Of a stretch of DNA of 64,000 nucleotides, positions 24,360 to 37,400 are shown in pieces (within the stretch, counting starts at the first letter, position 1; each line of letters begins with the position of its first letter). The DNA comes from Trogon surrucura. Lineage: Eukaryota; Chordata; Aves; Trogoniformes; Trogonidae. The translations under genes and the position numbers were made by a program. The notes below the pieces were generated by a model, which saw nothing but the letters and a program-made list of their open reading frames with translations, was not told where the DNA came from and ran no database searches. The DNA lies in the NCBI GenBank assembly GCA_020746105.1, contig CM036624.1:1731562-1795561 (forward strand), written 5' to 3'.

Positions 24360-24560
24360 GCATCCTATTATAATTTTGTGCTAATTGCTTTAATCAGCAC
24401 AACCTGAAGTGTTATTTTTCCATAATTAAGCAATACCACATGACAAACAATGCTTTACAGCGCTATTATAGTACTTTCTAATGTTACAATAAACAAAGAT
24501 CATGCATCTTAATTATAACCAATAAAAATTCCATACACATTTAATTATATGCTACAGTGA
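24360..24560. other. Candidate conserved non-coding element (homeodomain-motif-rich)
   Basis: About 200 bp of AT-rich but non-repetitive sequence carries many ATTA/TAAT cores, as in tgctaattgctttaatcagc, cataattaagcaat, cttaattataacc and tttaattatatg. Dense TAATTA-type sites without simple repeats are typical of developmental enhancers conserved among vertebrates. AT-rich composition alone also produces such motifs, so this is a guess to be tested by alignment. Confidence 0.2.
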
Positions 24561-24744
24561 AATTCTCATAACTTTAAAAAAAAAAAGCTCTGTCATGATT
24601 ATTAAGATGTTGCTAATATGAGCTCACACTAATGGGCTGTGCCCACTATTAATGTCACTGCAAATAGTTTACATCAGGACTCTGTATTTCCAATTTAAAT
24701 GTTAATGGACTGAGTCTTTTTCATTTATAGTGCAAGAAAAGGAT

Positions 24745-24812
24745 AAAGCCACTGAAGTCAATGAGATTATGTAAAACTGCTAAGTAGAATATAACTGGCT
24801 CAATCTCCAGAT
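24745..24812. repeat. Fragment of ancient amniote repeat
   Basis: The segment gccactgaagtcaatgagat, then tatgtaaaactgctaagtag, then aatataactggctcaatctc follows the order of the old dispersed repeat also seen near 18.1 kb: a gaagtcaatg core, tgtaaaactg and a taactg...atct end. Indels and substitutions are frequent, as expected for age. Confidence 0.5.
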
Positions 24813-27800
24813 GCGCAGTATGGAACATAACAAATTCACACATACATAGCCCTAGGTGCTGGTGATACAAAGAAAAGAAAATTTCGTAATGCCACCAGTG
24901 CAAATTGTGGTTGAATCAGAGCAAAATTATGGGGTTTTCACATGAATGAGGCTAAGAAAAGGTTATGGGTGTCTTCTCTAAATCACGGATTGCCTTTAGG
25001 GAAGAAGTCAATGAGGCATGCTCATACAAGGCAACAATTTAGCACGTGCAACATGACCAGACCCCTATCCTGCTCGTCTCTCCTGCAGTTCTCAAAGCAG
25101 TAGCTCTTCCTCTGAGGTGTCTGTGTGGAGGAACAGGGGTGATGTACAAGCATCAAGCCATCAGAGTTCAGTCTGGAGCTCGCTAGCAAATATCCCCACC
25201 ATCACAAAGCTAAAACTTGGAAAAGATCTCACTCTTGCTTTTAAAAGATGGGTTTAAGTGGTACTGCATGAACAAACCCCATTTCTGAAGTTTGTCATCT
25301 CCTCCCACTGTGTGTACAGCATGATACCCACTAGAAAAATGCCCTGGAGAAGTCCTTGCTTTACAAAGATTAGACGTCAACTCTACCATTATTCAGACAG
25401 ATCAAAAACTCCTCTCTCTCACCCTTGGTAACGTACCCAGATAAGCTCATAGCAATGAATCACCTGACTAAAAAACCCAGCTGCGTAAAAATAAACCTGT
25501 CTGTAAAACAAAGCCCAGAAAAAAAATCTGTAACACTATCAAGTGTAACTAAAATCTGCACAATCTTCCAGTGTACAAAACCTGAAATATTCCTAAAGTA
25601 TTTTTTTCCTTGAGAAGTAGATAGTATTGTAGAAAAACAGTGCTTAGCAGAATAGCTGCTCCGTTTCAGGTACTTGCTATTCTATTTCAGTCCTGAACCT
25701 TCACACAGCCAGAGAAACCAGGCTCCACCCTGCTTCATCCTCAGCAAAATTCAGACACCAGAATGTTCTCTTGAGGCCTTTTTCCAGCTTGGATCAGCTT
25801 ATAATAAATCCACGACGAGACTAGCATGGGACAAATCTCACACGAAAACCCAAGATATTCTGCCCTTCCCCATCTCAACACCGTTTTACCCCAATTTACA
25901 ACCATTGTCGCTGTGCAGCCGTAGCTTGTATTTGCAGCTTCTGCTTCCAAGAAGTTCCTGCTATCTCAAGGGAGATATTTATGTTGCATTTCCTGCACTT
26001 CCCTTCCATCATTGCATTCTTCCTCTCATTTTCTTTTTGTTTCTCACTAACAGTTTTAGTACAAGTCTTTAGTACTAAGTGGCAAGTAACAGATGTTAAT
26101 TAGGCCCACTGGCATGATTCTGCACAAATATATACCAGGGATCCTTCCTTGCCAGAAAGAACTTGGAGAATATTATCTCTTTTATTTTTTTTTCCCCCTC
26201 CAGTGCCCTTTTCCTTCACTGCTTCCTGCCCCATTTTTCTTTCCTACCATTTAAATTTTAACACCAATTTTTGCAATACCACTTTATTAGAACTGCAACA
26301 GCTTAGAAAAATACCTGGATGAAATCCTCTATTCTTTTATTTAAGGCTCCTCGAGACCGAAGAAAGCATTATTAAAGTCGTGGGAGAAATATTTGAGTCC
26401 CAACCAGCAAAGTTAAGAGCAAAGTTCTGGACCTGAATTTCAATGTAGAGTAAGGAGAAGCAGCCAACATCTCTCCTGTTTGGGTTATAAGCTGAAACAA
26501 CACAAATGGAAGCTGTAAATTTCGTGAGTTCTTTGCTAATTAATGTTAATGCCCAAGGGAGACTATGGTATTTAAAAGAAAACCTTATACTACTTCATAT
26601 TCGGGCATCTTCTTAGAGCAGACCTACTTTCCTGGCCAGTAGTGCTCTCAAACTCTCAGTCACAAGTCAGGATGTTCCCTCATGTGACCATCCTACTGTG
26701 TTATGCATCAAAGTAGGACAGTTCTAAGGAGAAAAGATGTAATGAATTCTACTATGCCTGATAATGTCTATGAAGTTGTAATATTTACTTCTCCCTGAGA
26801 AGTTTCTGAGTCTCATATCTCCCTATTTCTTAGAAACTACGTCAAACTGTCCAGGTCATTTTGAAATTCAAGGCTGGGATTTGCAGTCTCACTTCATCTC
26901 CTTCAACATCAGAACAGTAAAAGGCCAAATTTCCTGCAAAAAGGTAGCAGAAAAGACTTTACAGTGCAGGACAACAAAATGCTTGATATCTTTATTTTAA
27001 TCAGTAAGATGAAACAGAATCTTTTCTTAAAACAACTAGCAAAGCATAGTTGCCTGAAGATTATTGGAATCTCCCCTAATCCCCTGGTACGGCAGACAGA
27101 CCACCATGGACTAGAGGTGATCCATGAACCGGCCCACTTCATTTTAGACAGTCGGGGTTTAATACTGTCAAATTGTCAGTCTCCCCCAAAACTGAGATTT
27201 ACTACAAAAGGAAGAACTTTCATCATGGTATTACTTAAATGTTGCTAACCTGATCTTAAGATTTTCTGGAAAAAGAGCTATTCCCACTTTATTGCGTTCA
27301 ACCACTGCTGGCTCAGCATTAAAGCTGTGAATGTCCAGTGTTGCCCCTACAAAATTACATGTAGTTTTGACTGTCTTCGGTTCGAGCTAACTCCAAGTAC
27401 ACATGTAGCAAAGTGGAGTTAGTGATAGTTTTACAGCTCTGAGAACACCAGGTTAGCAATAGGTACTGAATGCATTCGTTGGACATTGCACTAGTGCAAA
27501 CATCAACTGATTAGAAATCCAAGGCCCTTTAACAGAGAACAGAAAGTACTTAACTTTCTTCCTCATAAACTAAATCTCAAAGAGTAGTTCTGCTCTGCCG
27601 ACAACAGCTGAGCACATCGCTCTTCATTAAAGGCTTTTAACTCAGAAATCCTCAGAACCGTGAGATTGTATCAGACACCTTTAAGCCAGCACACAATTTT
27701 TGGAGGGCCTCGTAAGCAGGTCAGTAGTTTCTGACCACAGCCAGGGATTTGCCGGGGAGCAAAATGCAGTGTCCACTTTCTCATATTGTTCCCAGTGTAG

Positions 27801-30800
27801 GCAATCATCTTGGCGCTCTTGTCCCAATCTAATTTCTCTCTTTCAGTCCTAGCACCCAGCCCCAGACATGAGGACATCCAAAATCTGCTCATGAGAAATT
27901 AAGGTTTGAAGAATATTCTGCAGGTATAAGGATGGTTAGAGAGAAAACCAGGACTGTATCATATAATTGAGTATGTGGCATTCATGGAAACTATTATTGG
28001 GATAAGAAAGGGTGAGAATTTTATAACAGGCAAGGAGAAGCCTCACTTTCCCTCCTGCTTATTTTCATGTCTTGCTCTGGACTGCACATGCTATTTAAAG
28101 CACTTGTTAGCATCGGTGAGGGCGTTTGGTAGAATTTGTACTTGATCAAGATATGTACAATGAGAGCCATGGAGGATCTCCCTGTCCTTGTAATAAATAT
28201 TCTGTTGCTGTCCTCCAGTACTCCTTATTTGAGTATCTGCCAGCAGAGTTGTTATAAACTTTTTACGGAGTTTGTAACAGTCATTTCAGTTGCTTTAGGA
28301 TGAAATGTGACCTGTTTTCACCAGAGCAGAATTCTTTCAGGCTGTCTTTGGGAAGCACACCAGAAATAGAAGCATCTTCTTCATTGTAGATGCAGTTTCT
28401 CACACCAATCCTAATTTAAACCAGAAATATCACAAACAAGTCTAAAAGGTGCAGACTTTGAGTCAAGACGAGTAGTTTTACACTTGTCAAGCAGATGCTG
28501 AGTTAACGTTCCCTATTACGGAAGAGAAAGGAAACACATTAGCATTTCAGGGAAGGGACGTTATTCAAACGTGCGCTCCAGCACAAAAGTAACCGACCTA
28601 GATTTGGAAGCAAGCTCGTTGTGGCTTTTGCCTGGGTTTGAATGACAGCACTTGGCTGATAAGGACCATCCAAAATCACAAGTTTCTCACATGGTCCCAC
28701 CCTGCAAATGCTTCAGCACAGCTTGTCCCACTTGCCTTTATTTACTCTTGGAGTGAGCTTCAAGAGACACGGCTCCACTCCTGCCTTCCTCCAAACTGCC
28801 TAAAGATTTGCAGCAGCACCTTCTGACCCAGGGAATGTTTTTTTTTCCTACTGGAGTAAGAAAATATGTAATCATGTTCTCAAAGAGCCTAGATTTTATT
28901 GTCCAGTTAAGTTAATAACAACAGGTTTTATTACACAACAATAAAAAAATACTTTTTATTTTCATATGTTCTCTAGAATTTGCCTCATCATCATGTAAGC
29001 ATCATAAATTACTTTTACAGCACCATAAATGAAGACAACAGTCTTATCCACTAAGTAATTAATCATATTTTAGGATTTTTTATTAGACTAGAAGACCATC
29101 CAAAATTCCCAGCTGCGTTTTCAAAGGAGAGTTTCACTACCAATTTTTGACTCTGTAAGCCTGTGTGCAATGCACAAACTCCAGTTCTTTCCGAAAGCTG
29201 TAGTTGGTTACAGGCATCTAGTTAGGAACTAACCAGAAACACTTCACAATAAATAGAATTACTACAGCAAAATCTGTTAAAAAAAAACCCCAAAACTTAA
29301 CGTATTCCTATTTAGACCAAGGGAATTCATCACACCCCCTGTTGACATAATGAACATCAAACTGTTAAAACTAGTATCTTGGATTCTAGCGAGCAGCGTA
29401 TTTCTAAATCATTAGGCACTCAAAGACTCTGCAACATTCCTCTTTTCTTGCTCTCAACAATTCAGCCTTTGGTGACCAAGAGAGCATATTGGACCAACCC
29501 TACTCTGTGTTCCCTTTTCATCATTCAGCAAATTACAGTTTACACGCTTCCAGGTTTCTGCAAAATCTGTATTTGTGCAGCTTACTCATACAAGCAGTAA
29601 CACTTTTCAGTGCGAACACCATTGCCAGGAACCCAGAAGATGAGACAGTTAAAAAGGGAAAAATGAATAGAAGCTACTATCATAGTATTTTAATGTGACC
29701 TAGAAACTGGAAATTGAAACAGTTGCTGACAGTGGGAACTCAAGATTTGCAATCAGGGGGCTCGTAACAGGCTCTGAACACCAGGCAAAGAGTGACTGGT
29801 TATTTTGTAGGGTAGAAGTGGTTACGAGAAGTTTTTGCAGAGGAGAAAAAGTTGGAAACATAATGGACGAACTATTTTAGTAAGCTTGGGGCCAAGCTTT
29901 TGAAAACGGGTTTCATAATCAGGAAATACTGCAACAAATCCATTAGGGTGCGGCAATGAGAGCTTATTCTGTGCTGAGGAGTAGGTAGCACAGGTTATGT
30001 GAACATACTTCAATATTTTTAACATCAGTGTTTCTTCACTGTACATAAAGTATAGCTGGGCTTGGTTACTTAGTATTTACATAAACTGATACACAACCAG
30101 ATAATCCTTGCTTCTGATGGGATTTACCAGGGTAACAACAGCCTCACAGTTTTAAATACTACACCCTCCTTGCCTTGAACATATGGAAATATTTTAAAGG
30201 TTGTGTATTTATTTAAAAAAAAAAAAAAGGTAGGACTAACACTTTATATTCCTGTCATCAAAGAACAACTTAGAACACAGAACCCAGAAATGTCCAAAGC
30301 TTAATACATTTAATAATCACAATGAAAATGAAGCCATGCCTGAAAACCCTAATATCCTGAATTCTGCTGGAGGGAAAAGAACAACATCCAGAAGACTCCA
30401 CACCAACATTTCCACCTAATTCACCTGAAACAGCTCTCATAGCACCATAGTGAGGTAAGCCACAGATAACAACCTTTCCGATGCCTCCTCCTTGCCCAAC
30501 CAGTATCAGCAGCCAGTCTGGAAACTCAACATGGGAAACACTCAGACCCAAGCCAGGTAAAGCTTTTCAAACAGCTTCCATGTTCCGAGCTTGATTTCAA
30601 AGGCCAGTTCTACTCTGAACAGAATTTGAGAGGAAAAAAACAGACAACTTGTTTGAATAGGTCAGAATTTAGGGAAATAACTGTATTTAAATGTACTGCT
30701 AGTATCCTAGATTCATCTGTTTTATCAGACAGGGATTTTTATAACACAAGTAGGAGTTCAAGTTGCCTGTATCTTTAGTCAGAAACAGATTGCAGTAAAA

Positions 30801-32280
30801 GTAATTTCAACATTCCATGGAGAGCAAATACAGGCAATGGTCAGTTATCAGCGCTAAAGTCTTCGTCAATGGATACTGACAAGAGTCTTTTAGGAAAATC
30901 TAACCATGACTGCATTGAATGAGTGGAAATCAGCTCTTGGACAGCACAATAATAGGCTAAGGAGAAAAAAATTTGAACTGAAGAGTTCACTGAGATATTA
31001 ATCACCTAATCAGAGGCTACAGTCATTTATAATTGGCCTGGAAAACCAGTTCATAATGGCAATGAACAGATTTAGAGTCCGTCCTTGTTTTAGGCAGAAA
31101 TTTCATTGCAAGTGTCTGACACAGTCTCTTAAAACACGTACACTGGGTGCCTGTCATGTACTGCACACCTGATAACTCCTACGAAGAGAATCTGCACAAT
31201 TCTGGTGACAACTGTGGGGATTGCTCTTTTGGTTATTAAGAGAGTTCTCATTTCAGAAAGTCGTAACTTGGACATGTTCTGGATAAGTCATCTCACGCGT
31301 TCAGGAGACTATTTTTCAGTCTAATAGCATCTCGCATTGTATTACTTTGGAGTAACTTTTTTTTTTTTAAAAAAAAAAAGAAGAAAGAAAAAAGCCATCA
31401 GCACAAGAAGCTTACTTCTAGTTTGGTTTTGTTTCCTAATCAATCACCCACTAGTTGAAGAACTAGGGTCAGTTGTTTTCTATCACTGTGGAAGAGTTCA
31501 ATTTCACAGCACTAAAACTCACCACTTCACAGCAACAGTTTTGATGACACACCAGGGTAAAGCCTGTATCATATAAAGCAGAGGATACGAGGAACAAATA
31601 CTCTTCTGAGGTCAAGGGAATTGAATTGCATAGAAAAATAAGACCTCAAAAGCTGTATAATAAACGTATTCGAGATGATGGAAGTGCTCAATAAAATAGA
31701 GCTTTAGATATTTTTATGCCCACGAAATAAAAAATTTCAAGGATCACTCGCAACTTAAGAAAGGAGGAGTAGCAAAACATAAGCAGAAACTATTAAGCTT
31801 GGTAGTTAAAATATAATATGGTACTTGTTTCATTTGTTTTCACAAGAAACATAAGCATATACACTACAACTATCTAATGAGAGACTCCAGAAGATGATTT
31901 CCTGAATGGCTCAGCTAGCCAATATAACAGTTCCTCGAGGTAGAATTTTATGTGGTTAAAAAAAAGAAAAAAAGGTAGTAAAGCTTCACACAAGTCACTG
32001 CAGCTACAGAAACCCATCAGGGAGGATTTGACCCTCCTATAGCAATGGAGCTACCCCACCTCCATCAAGTAGCACCTCGCTGGGGCATGATTAAATCTAT
32101 CGTTATCTTTTCTGATTACTATCAAAATTGCTGCTTGCTTATCACTTCAGCAAAGGGGCTTTTGTGTTGTGGAATGGGTTGAGAAAGACCTGATGCTAAG
32201 GTACCACGAAACCAAAAGAGACAATTTTTGAGAGAACACCCTTTCGAGGCGTTTTCCCCCAGGGCCACTGTGGAGGAATG
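24813..32280. other. AT-rich non-coding DNA, no gene recognised
   Basis: Repeat-poor stretch without recognisable genes. The longest frame is 25674-26072 (plus, 132 codons), with no familiar motif. A minus frame at 30270-30551 contains GQGGGIGKVVICGLPHYG, which looks mildly protein-like and is followed by a gtgaat donor-like site, but no family was recognised. A T-run/A-run inverted repeat is at 31357-31379. The rest is featureless by eye. Confidence 0.55.
31357..31379. repeat. T12-A11 inverted homopolymer
   Basis: Twelve T residues are directly followed by eleven A residues, giving a self-complementary tract. It is followed by an A/G-rich run (agaagaaagaaaaaag). It could extrude as a cruciform or simply be a low-complexity hotspot. 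Confidence 0.95.
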
Positions 32281-32480
32281 CTGTATTTAAATCAGCAGGT
32301 CATGCACTATAAGATGGTTTAACTGCTAATTAACAGTAGATGATATACTGAAAATTACCTGCTAATTAAATCTCTGTAGATCTAAGTGCCCTTCCTTCTA
32401 TGTCATTTTCAATGAACACATTGACATCAGGGCTAGAATGGCATTAATTACTAATTCATATGACAAACATGTGAAGCTAT
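32280..32480. other. Candidate conserved non-coding element
   Basis: This segment contains repeated, non-tandem TAATTA-type motifs (actgctaattaacagtag, cctgctaattaaatctctg, ggcattaattactaattc) in otherwise complex sequence. As with the segment near 24.4 kb, this pattern is seen in developmental enhancers but also arises by chance in AT-rich DNA. Confidence 0.2.
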
Positions 32481-35400
32481 ATTAAATAGTTGATGGGGGT
32501 TAACGAAAAAGGAAGACGCGGGTCAAAGTTGTCAGCCACAGGCCACGGCATCGTAAAGATACCACACATTAGAAAGAAGAGGGCATATATTACCCATTCA
32601 ATCTTCCTGTCAGTTTGATGTTGTTCTCTTATATTAGATTTTCTTGCAAGACCATCATTATTCAGAAAATAGGATTTGGCCACTCAGAATACAACAGTGA
32701 AAATCCCACAAGATGAGAGCGAGTAAATTGAAAGGAAATAATCCTGTTCTTTTAGAGAGTGACTGTAATTACAGGGTTTTTTTTCTAAATTAACTGTTAA
32801 CTATCCACAAACCAAAACAATTTGAATATAACAAACAAACTGTGCAAGAGGTAGCTAAAGAATCAATGCTCATTCGGATCAGCCCTGCACCGTTCCCACT
32901 CTAGAATAAGAGAAGCATTTTAACTCACATGTGTAAAACATCAGTGCACAGAGCTACTGGTTTACTATCTTTTAATTTTGAGGCCTGGAACTACCTCAAA
33001 TAGAGTAAAATCCAGTCACTAAAAGCAAAGATCCCGCAATTATAATACCAGACACTGCTTTTGCTTCTAAAGGATCTCAAATTCCAAGTAGCGACTGTAG
33101 GTCAGCCTGATCTGGGGCTTCAAAAGGTACACAGAAGTGTTCATAATATAAAATTACATTTTGTGTCATATAATGATACACCTAGCATGGCTATTTCCGC
33201 AGTTTAAAAAGTTAATTTTCTCCTTTCAAGTACCTTCCAATAAAAGTACTCATAATATGTCGTTAGAGAAGCATTTGCTGTCAAGCCATATCCAGAAATT
33301 TAATTTTTTTACACACATTTCATTTATTCTTATGGTTCATATACTCTCATTTGTACACACACACGGACATATATTTATCTATCTTTTAATGCTTTTATAT
33401 GTGGGGATGATGGAAATATTTTGAAAAGCTATATTCCAACTTAGTTTTGATGTCAAGGCTACTGTGGTCTTCTAACTCGAGGGAAGAAGCTGACTGTACT
33501 AGGTTGCAGGGCTGGAAGGGATAAGAAGTTTCACTGAAAAAGGTGACCATGTATTTCATAGGGGACACGTATGATGGGATGTAAGACAGTTCACAGATGA
33601 TGGTGCTAGAGCAACAGGAAGATCATACCAGCTGCCTCTAAAACCATTCCCACTTAAAAGGAAGACAATTTAGTTTTTCTTTGCCTCCAGTTAACATTAC
33701 CTCTACAAATGGGTTCATTACCTCCTCCATGAGAGGAAGATGTAACTAGTCTTTAATTTGATATTTTTCTTAGTATTTGTACCACCAGTGATAGTTTTCC
33801 GCTGCAAGTCAAGTAACCAATGCTCTAACTTGAGAAAATATTTTCCAATATTTAAAAACTAAAGAGCTGATCTACCTTTTTTTTAAATTTCCACTATCCA
33901 CCTATATATTGTTTCCATGAATTAATTTAATTAATTTAATTAATTAAATTAATGATTTAAGTCAACAGAATATGTGTGAAAATATTTATGAAAAGGAGTT
34001 TCTAGATTAGTATCCTTTCTTTGATTCAATACTGTTAGATGTGTGTATAGATAATATCTTTTTTAGTAAAAATCCATCTCTCCAGCAGACATTATACCTT
34101 TGAATTAAAAAAGACCACTGTGCAAATCATCTTAAAAATGAAAATATGTATTATGGAGGTATGATTTTTCTATTGGAGTTGACAATTCCTGCTTTAAACA
34201 TACAGAGTAATAAAGCCATTCGGAGTATCTACAGTAGAAACAATACTCATTTGTAGGGAAGAGATACAGGAAAGAAGAATGTTAAGGGTTTATTAGTTCA
34301 TTTTAATAGCACAGTGGCTAGCACAGAATCAGGGAATTTGGTGCAAGGAGGTTAGTGACCAAGCCTTGTTCCTCAGAGGACTGGAGTTAAACTCTTATTT
34401 GTTCACAGTCTCCAGGGAAACTAGTTGACATTTAGTCATCTTTCAGAACCCACACTGAGAAAAAGACCTTGCACACATGTGCACATCATTCACTATCCAA
34501 AATAACCAGGACCATCTTTCACAGAAGATGCAGACACACTATGTCTTTTCCTCCTAGCACAGTGTCATAGCTACAGGACACATTCAATTTTTTTCTTGTT
34601 GTAGGCTTCTGCCTAAGACGTACCTGAATATCACACTTGAACTCTGCAATAGAACATAAGATACAAAATCTGGAAAAAACAATACAGCCAGAAATTTTAC
34701 CTTGCTAGAGAAAACTGCAGAGCACGTGCCAGACAGTTCCAGGCAGATCCAGAGGAAGAAGAAATGAGAACGCTTACCATATCTTCTCAAAGCTTTATAG
34801 TTTTATGTCCAAAGTAGCTATCCAATATTGAAACTTTTTTTCCCAATGACACTAGCACACGCCTGCCACATTTAGGACTGATTAGCCCTTATAGCTGGCA
34901 GGAAAACTCTAGACAGCCTAGCAAAATACTGAATGCACAGAGGACAAGAGAGAAAATGGGTGGCTGGGTGGGATAGAAAGCAGAAGTGAATTCAGATTCA
35001 GCTGAATCCAATTTAGGCTGATTCAGCTCAAATCACTGCACCTGATCTCACTTGAAAAGTGGTTCATCCATTAATGTCATTTTACATTTTCTGTCCAAGA
35101 TATTGAGAACAAAAAGAAAAAAATACGTTTATAGGTAGCATCTGCCTGGACATCTACCCTGTGGTCAGAACAATAACTTCTGTAGAGATTGGTTATCCTA
35201 GCAGGGTAGTCCCCTAAAGCACTGATGGACTTTGAATAGGGCTTTTAAGTTTGTAACGACAACTCCTGCACAGCTGGGTGGGGTGGCAGGTAGGTCGAGT
35301 AAATCAAACAGTTTTTTCCATAGTTAAGTGACTGCAGATGGGTGGAATTTGCCATTGGCAGAACAAAGTTACCACATTCACTGGCAGCTACATGCCTCAC

Positions 35401-37232
35401 CTGTCTGTCTCAAACCTTAGCTTCTGCTGGTGAGCTATGGATTCCATTTCTTAAGAATGGATAAGTGAAAACAATTATTCCCAGATGCATCCTTCCTCCA
35501 TCATGCTTTTCATTTTAGGGGTCCTCATGCACGAGGCCCAGGTTCTATTCCCAAAGACTTTTACATAAGCTCTACCCACAAAAGGAATTTGAACTCCACT
35601 TTGTCACAAGCTGAAGCTTGCATCACACCTGCTGCTGTCCGAGACTTGGGTATTGTCTAACCACCTGCCCCAATTAAGACAGAAAAAGAGAACTTCTAGC
35701 ATAAACTGCTGAGGCTCATGCATTGACTTCTTCACTACTAGTGAAACAGTTTTAACCACAAGTGAGCCAGTTAATAATCCAGAATTTGAGGAAGTCTGGA
35801 GGGTTTAATCCTACTACATATTTTTTAATAGCTCTTGGGTGAATGTGCATTTTCTACTCCAGAAAAGATGTGGCTGAAGTTCTGTTAAGAAACATTTCAA
35901 TAAAGAATGGAGGGAGAAATCAAGCACGCATACCAAAACCAGGGATTTAAGTTAGGAATCACTAACACAAACATAATATATCATAACTGATCACACAGGG
36001 AACCATCTGAGCCCCTTTTGGCCCAAGCTGCTGTCGGAGAGGAGGACTACAGCCCATTACACACGATACTTCTCAAACAGATAAATGGTTTCTGTGCTAA
36101 TAATGCAAGAATTTTCCATATCTTCTCACTCTTTTTAAGCTTGAACTCCTCACAGGAGCAGAGATCACAAAAAAATGACATCTACAAACATCTTTTGTGC
36201 CACTTAAGGAGTGGGGAGTTAGCCTTGCGTAGGCAACATTGCTTCGTTATGGTTTTTTATGAAGTTTCATCTGTACAAGGTCTAATCTTAATCTTCTCTT
36301 CACCCTAACCTTTTTCCTTCTCTTTTTATTTTTTAGAGTAATGCAGTCTGTGGAACACATCTATATGGAAATCGGTTCTAAAGATTGTTGTAATAAATAC
36401 CTGCCAAGTACACAGTACTGGTAAAACTTATGTATTTAAATATGAAGGATAGGATTAAGATATGGAGAATTAAAAACTATTTCACATCGGGCACTTTTAC
36501 AGTGCTAAGCAGAGTACCAGCACGCCTTCTTTATTTAATGAAAATGGTTGTCTAAACATCAAATAAGCAAGATGGTTCAGCCACAGCACACAAAGTGATT
36601 AATGTATTCACTGCATTTTTAACAGTAACTACTGTTTACCAAAAAACAGGTACCCAGTGAAGCTAGGACTCCCATGGGATGCTTATGCATGTATTTTATT
36701 TAAACACATATTTTACACTGACTGTTTCTCAAATACTTACGGTTATCTTCTCAGATCAAATTAGAGGAGCTCTGAAGCTCCTGTTAGTGCCTTGGCCCAA
36801 CACTACAACAGGTTTTAACAGTTGCTCAGATTATGGAACTTTCTTGAGAAGTTCTGTAAAGGGGATAATGAAAAGAACGGATTAGTTTCTGAACCTGAAG
36901 ACTTCCAAAATGCCTGGTTTTAGACATATACAACTAAAACATACAAACTTATATAGACTGTGGTGTTAAATATTAAAAACTGAAGTTACTCAGTCTCCTC
37001 TGACTAGGATAACGTTAGCACATAAAATGGAGTTGAACCAGCACAGTCATAATTGTGCTGAATATATTTATTTCACAAAATTCAGAGCCAACAGCTAAGA
37101 AACACTGTGTTTATTCTAATCAAGGAAAACAGATTTCCTAACAAAATCAGTTAAGCTCACATTTCTTTCTGAACTTTAAGATGTAGGAAAAAATGCGAAG
37201 CACTCACAGAAGCAGCACCTCAGGATACACTT
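32481..37232. other. AT-rich non-coding DNA, no gene recognised
   Basis: Repeat-poor AT-rich stretch with no recognised gene. It contains an AATT-rich palindrome at 33930-33953. Frames at 33161-33424, 34584-34790 and 36018-36308 are short and unremarkable. Confidence 0.55.
33930..33953. repeat. 24-bp perfect AT palindrome
   Basis: The sequence from 33930 to 33953 reads the same on both strands and is made of TTAAT/ATTAA units. It lies in a slightly longer (TTAAT)-rich stretch, 33920-33955. It probably arose from a simple repeat. Confidence 0.93.
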
Positions 37233-37234
37233 AC

Positions 37235-37400
37235 CTTTGAGGGCAAGTAGCCGTTCCCCAGGCAGAACCAATGCAGACAGAGCTCACGCTTCCATTCTTC
37301 TACCACAGTCGCTGTGCCCTGCACGGGTTGGTTCTCCTTCCTCAAGTTCAGGGATCCCTTTCCCCAGCCAAGCTCGTGGCCCTGCTGCTGCCCAGGCCAA
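37235..37400 (-). other. Candidate exon ending in consensus splice donor
   Basis: On the minus strand a GC-rich stretch next to CR1 copy 3 is open as ...[24 protein letters not shown] and then meets CTCAAAG|GTAAGTG, a strong donor, with the junction after base 37235 in phase 0. Past the donor the frame soon hits TGA. Possible acceptors are the cag trinucleotides near 37385-37395 (ggcctgggcagcag in minus orientation), which border on antisense CR1 sequence. No protein family was recognised. It could be an exon of an unknown or lineage-specific transcript, an exonised repeat flank, or chance. Confidence 0.22.

Noticed and set aside
25674..26072. 132-codon plus-strand frame
   Set aside because: Composition is ordinary for translated AT-rich DNA, with no known motif and no supporting signals.
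30270..30551. 93-codon minus frame with a glycine-rich GQGGGIGK segment as a nucleotide-binding protein
   Set aside because: The segment does not fit a complete P-loop (no GxxxxGK[ST] followed by the expected strand), and no other domain features follow.
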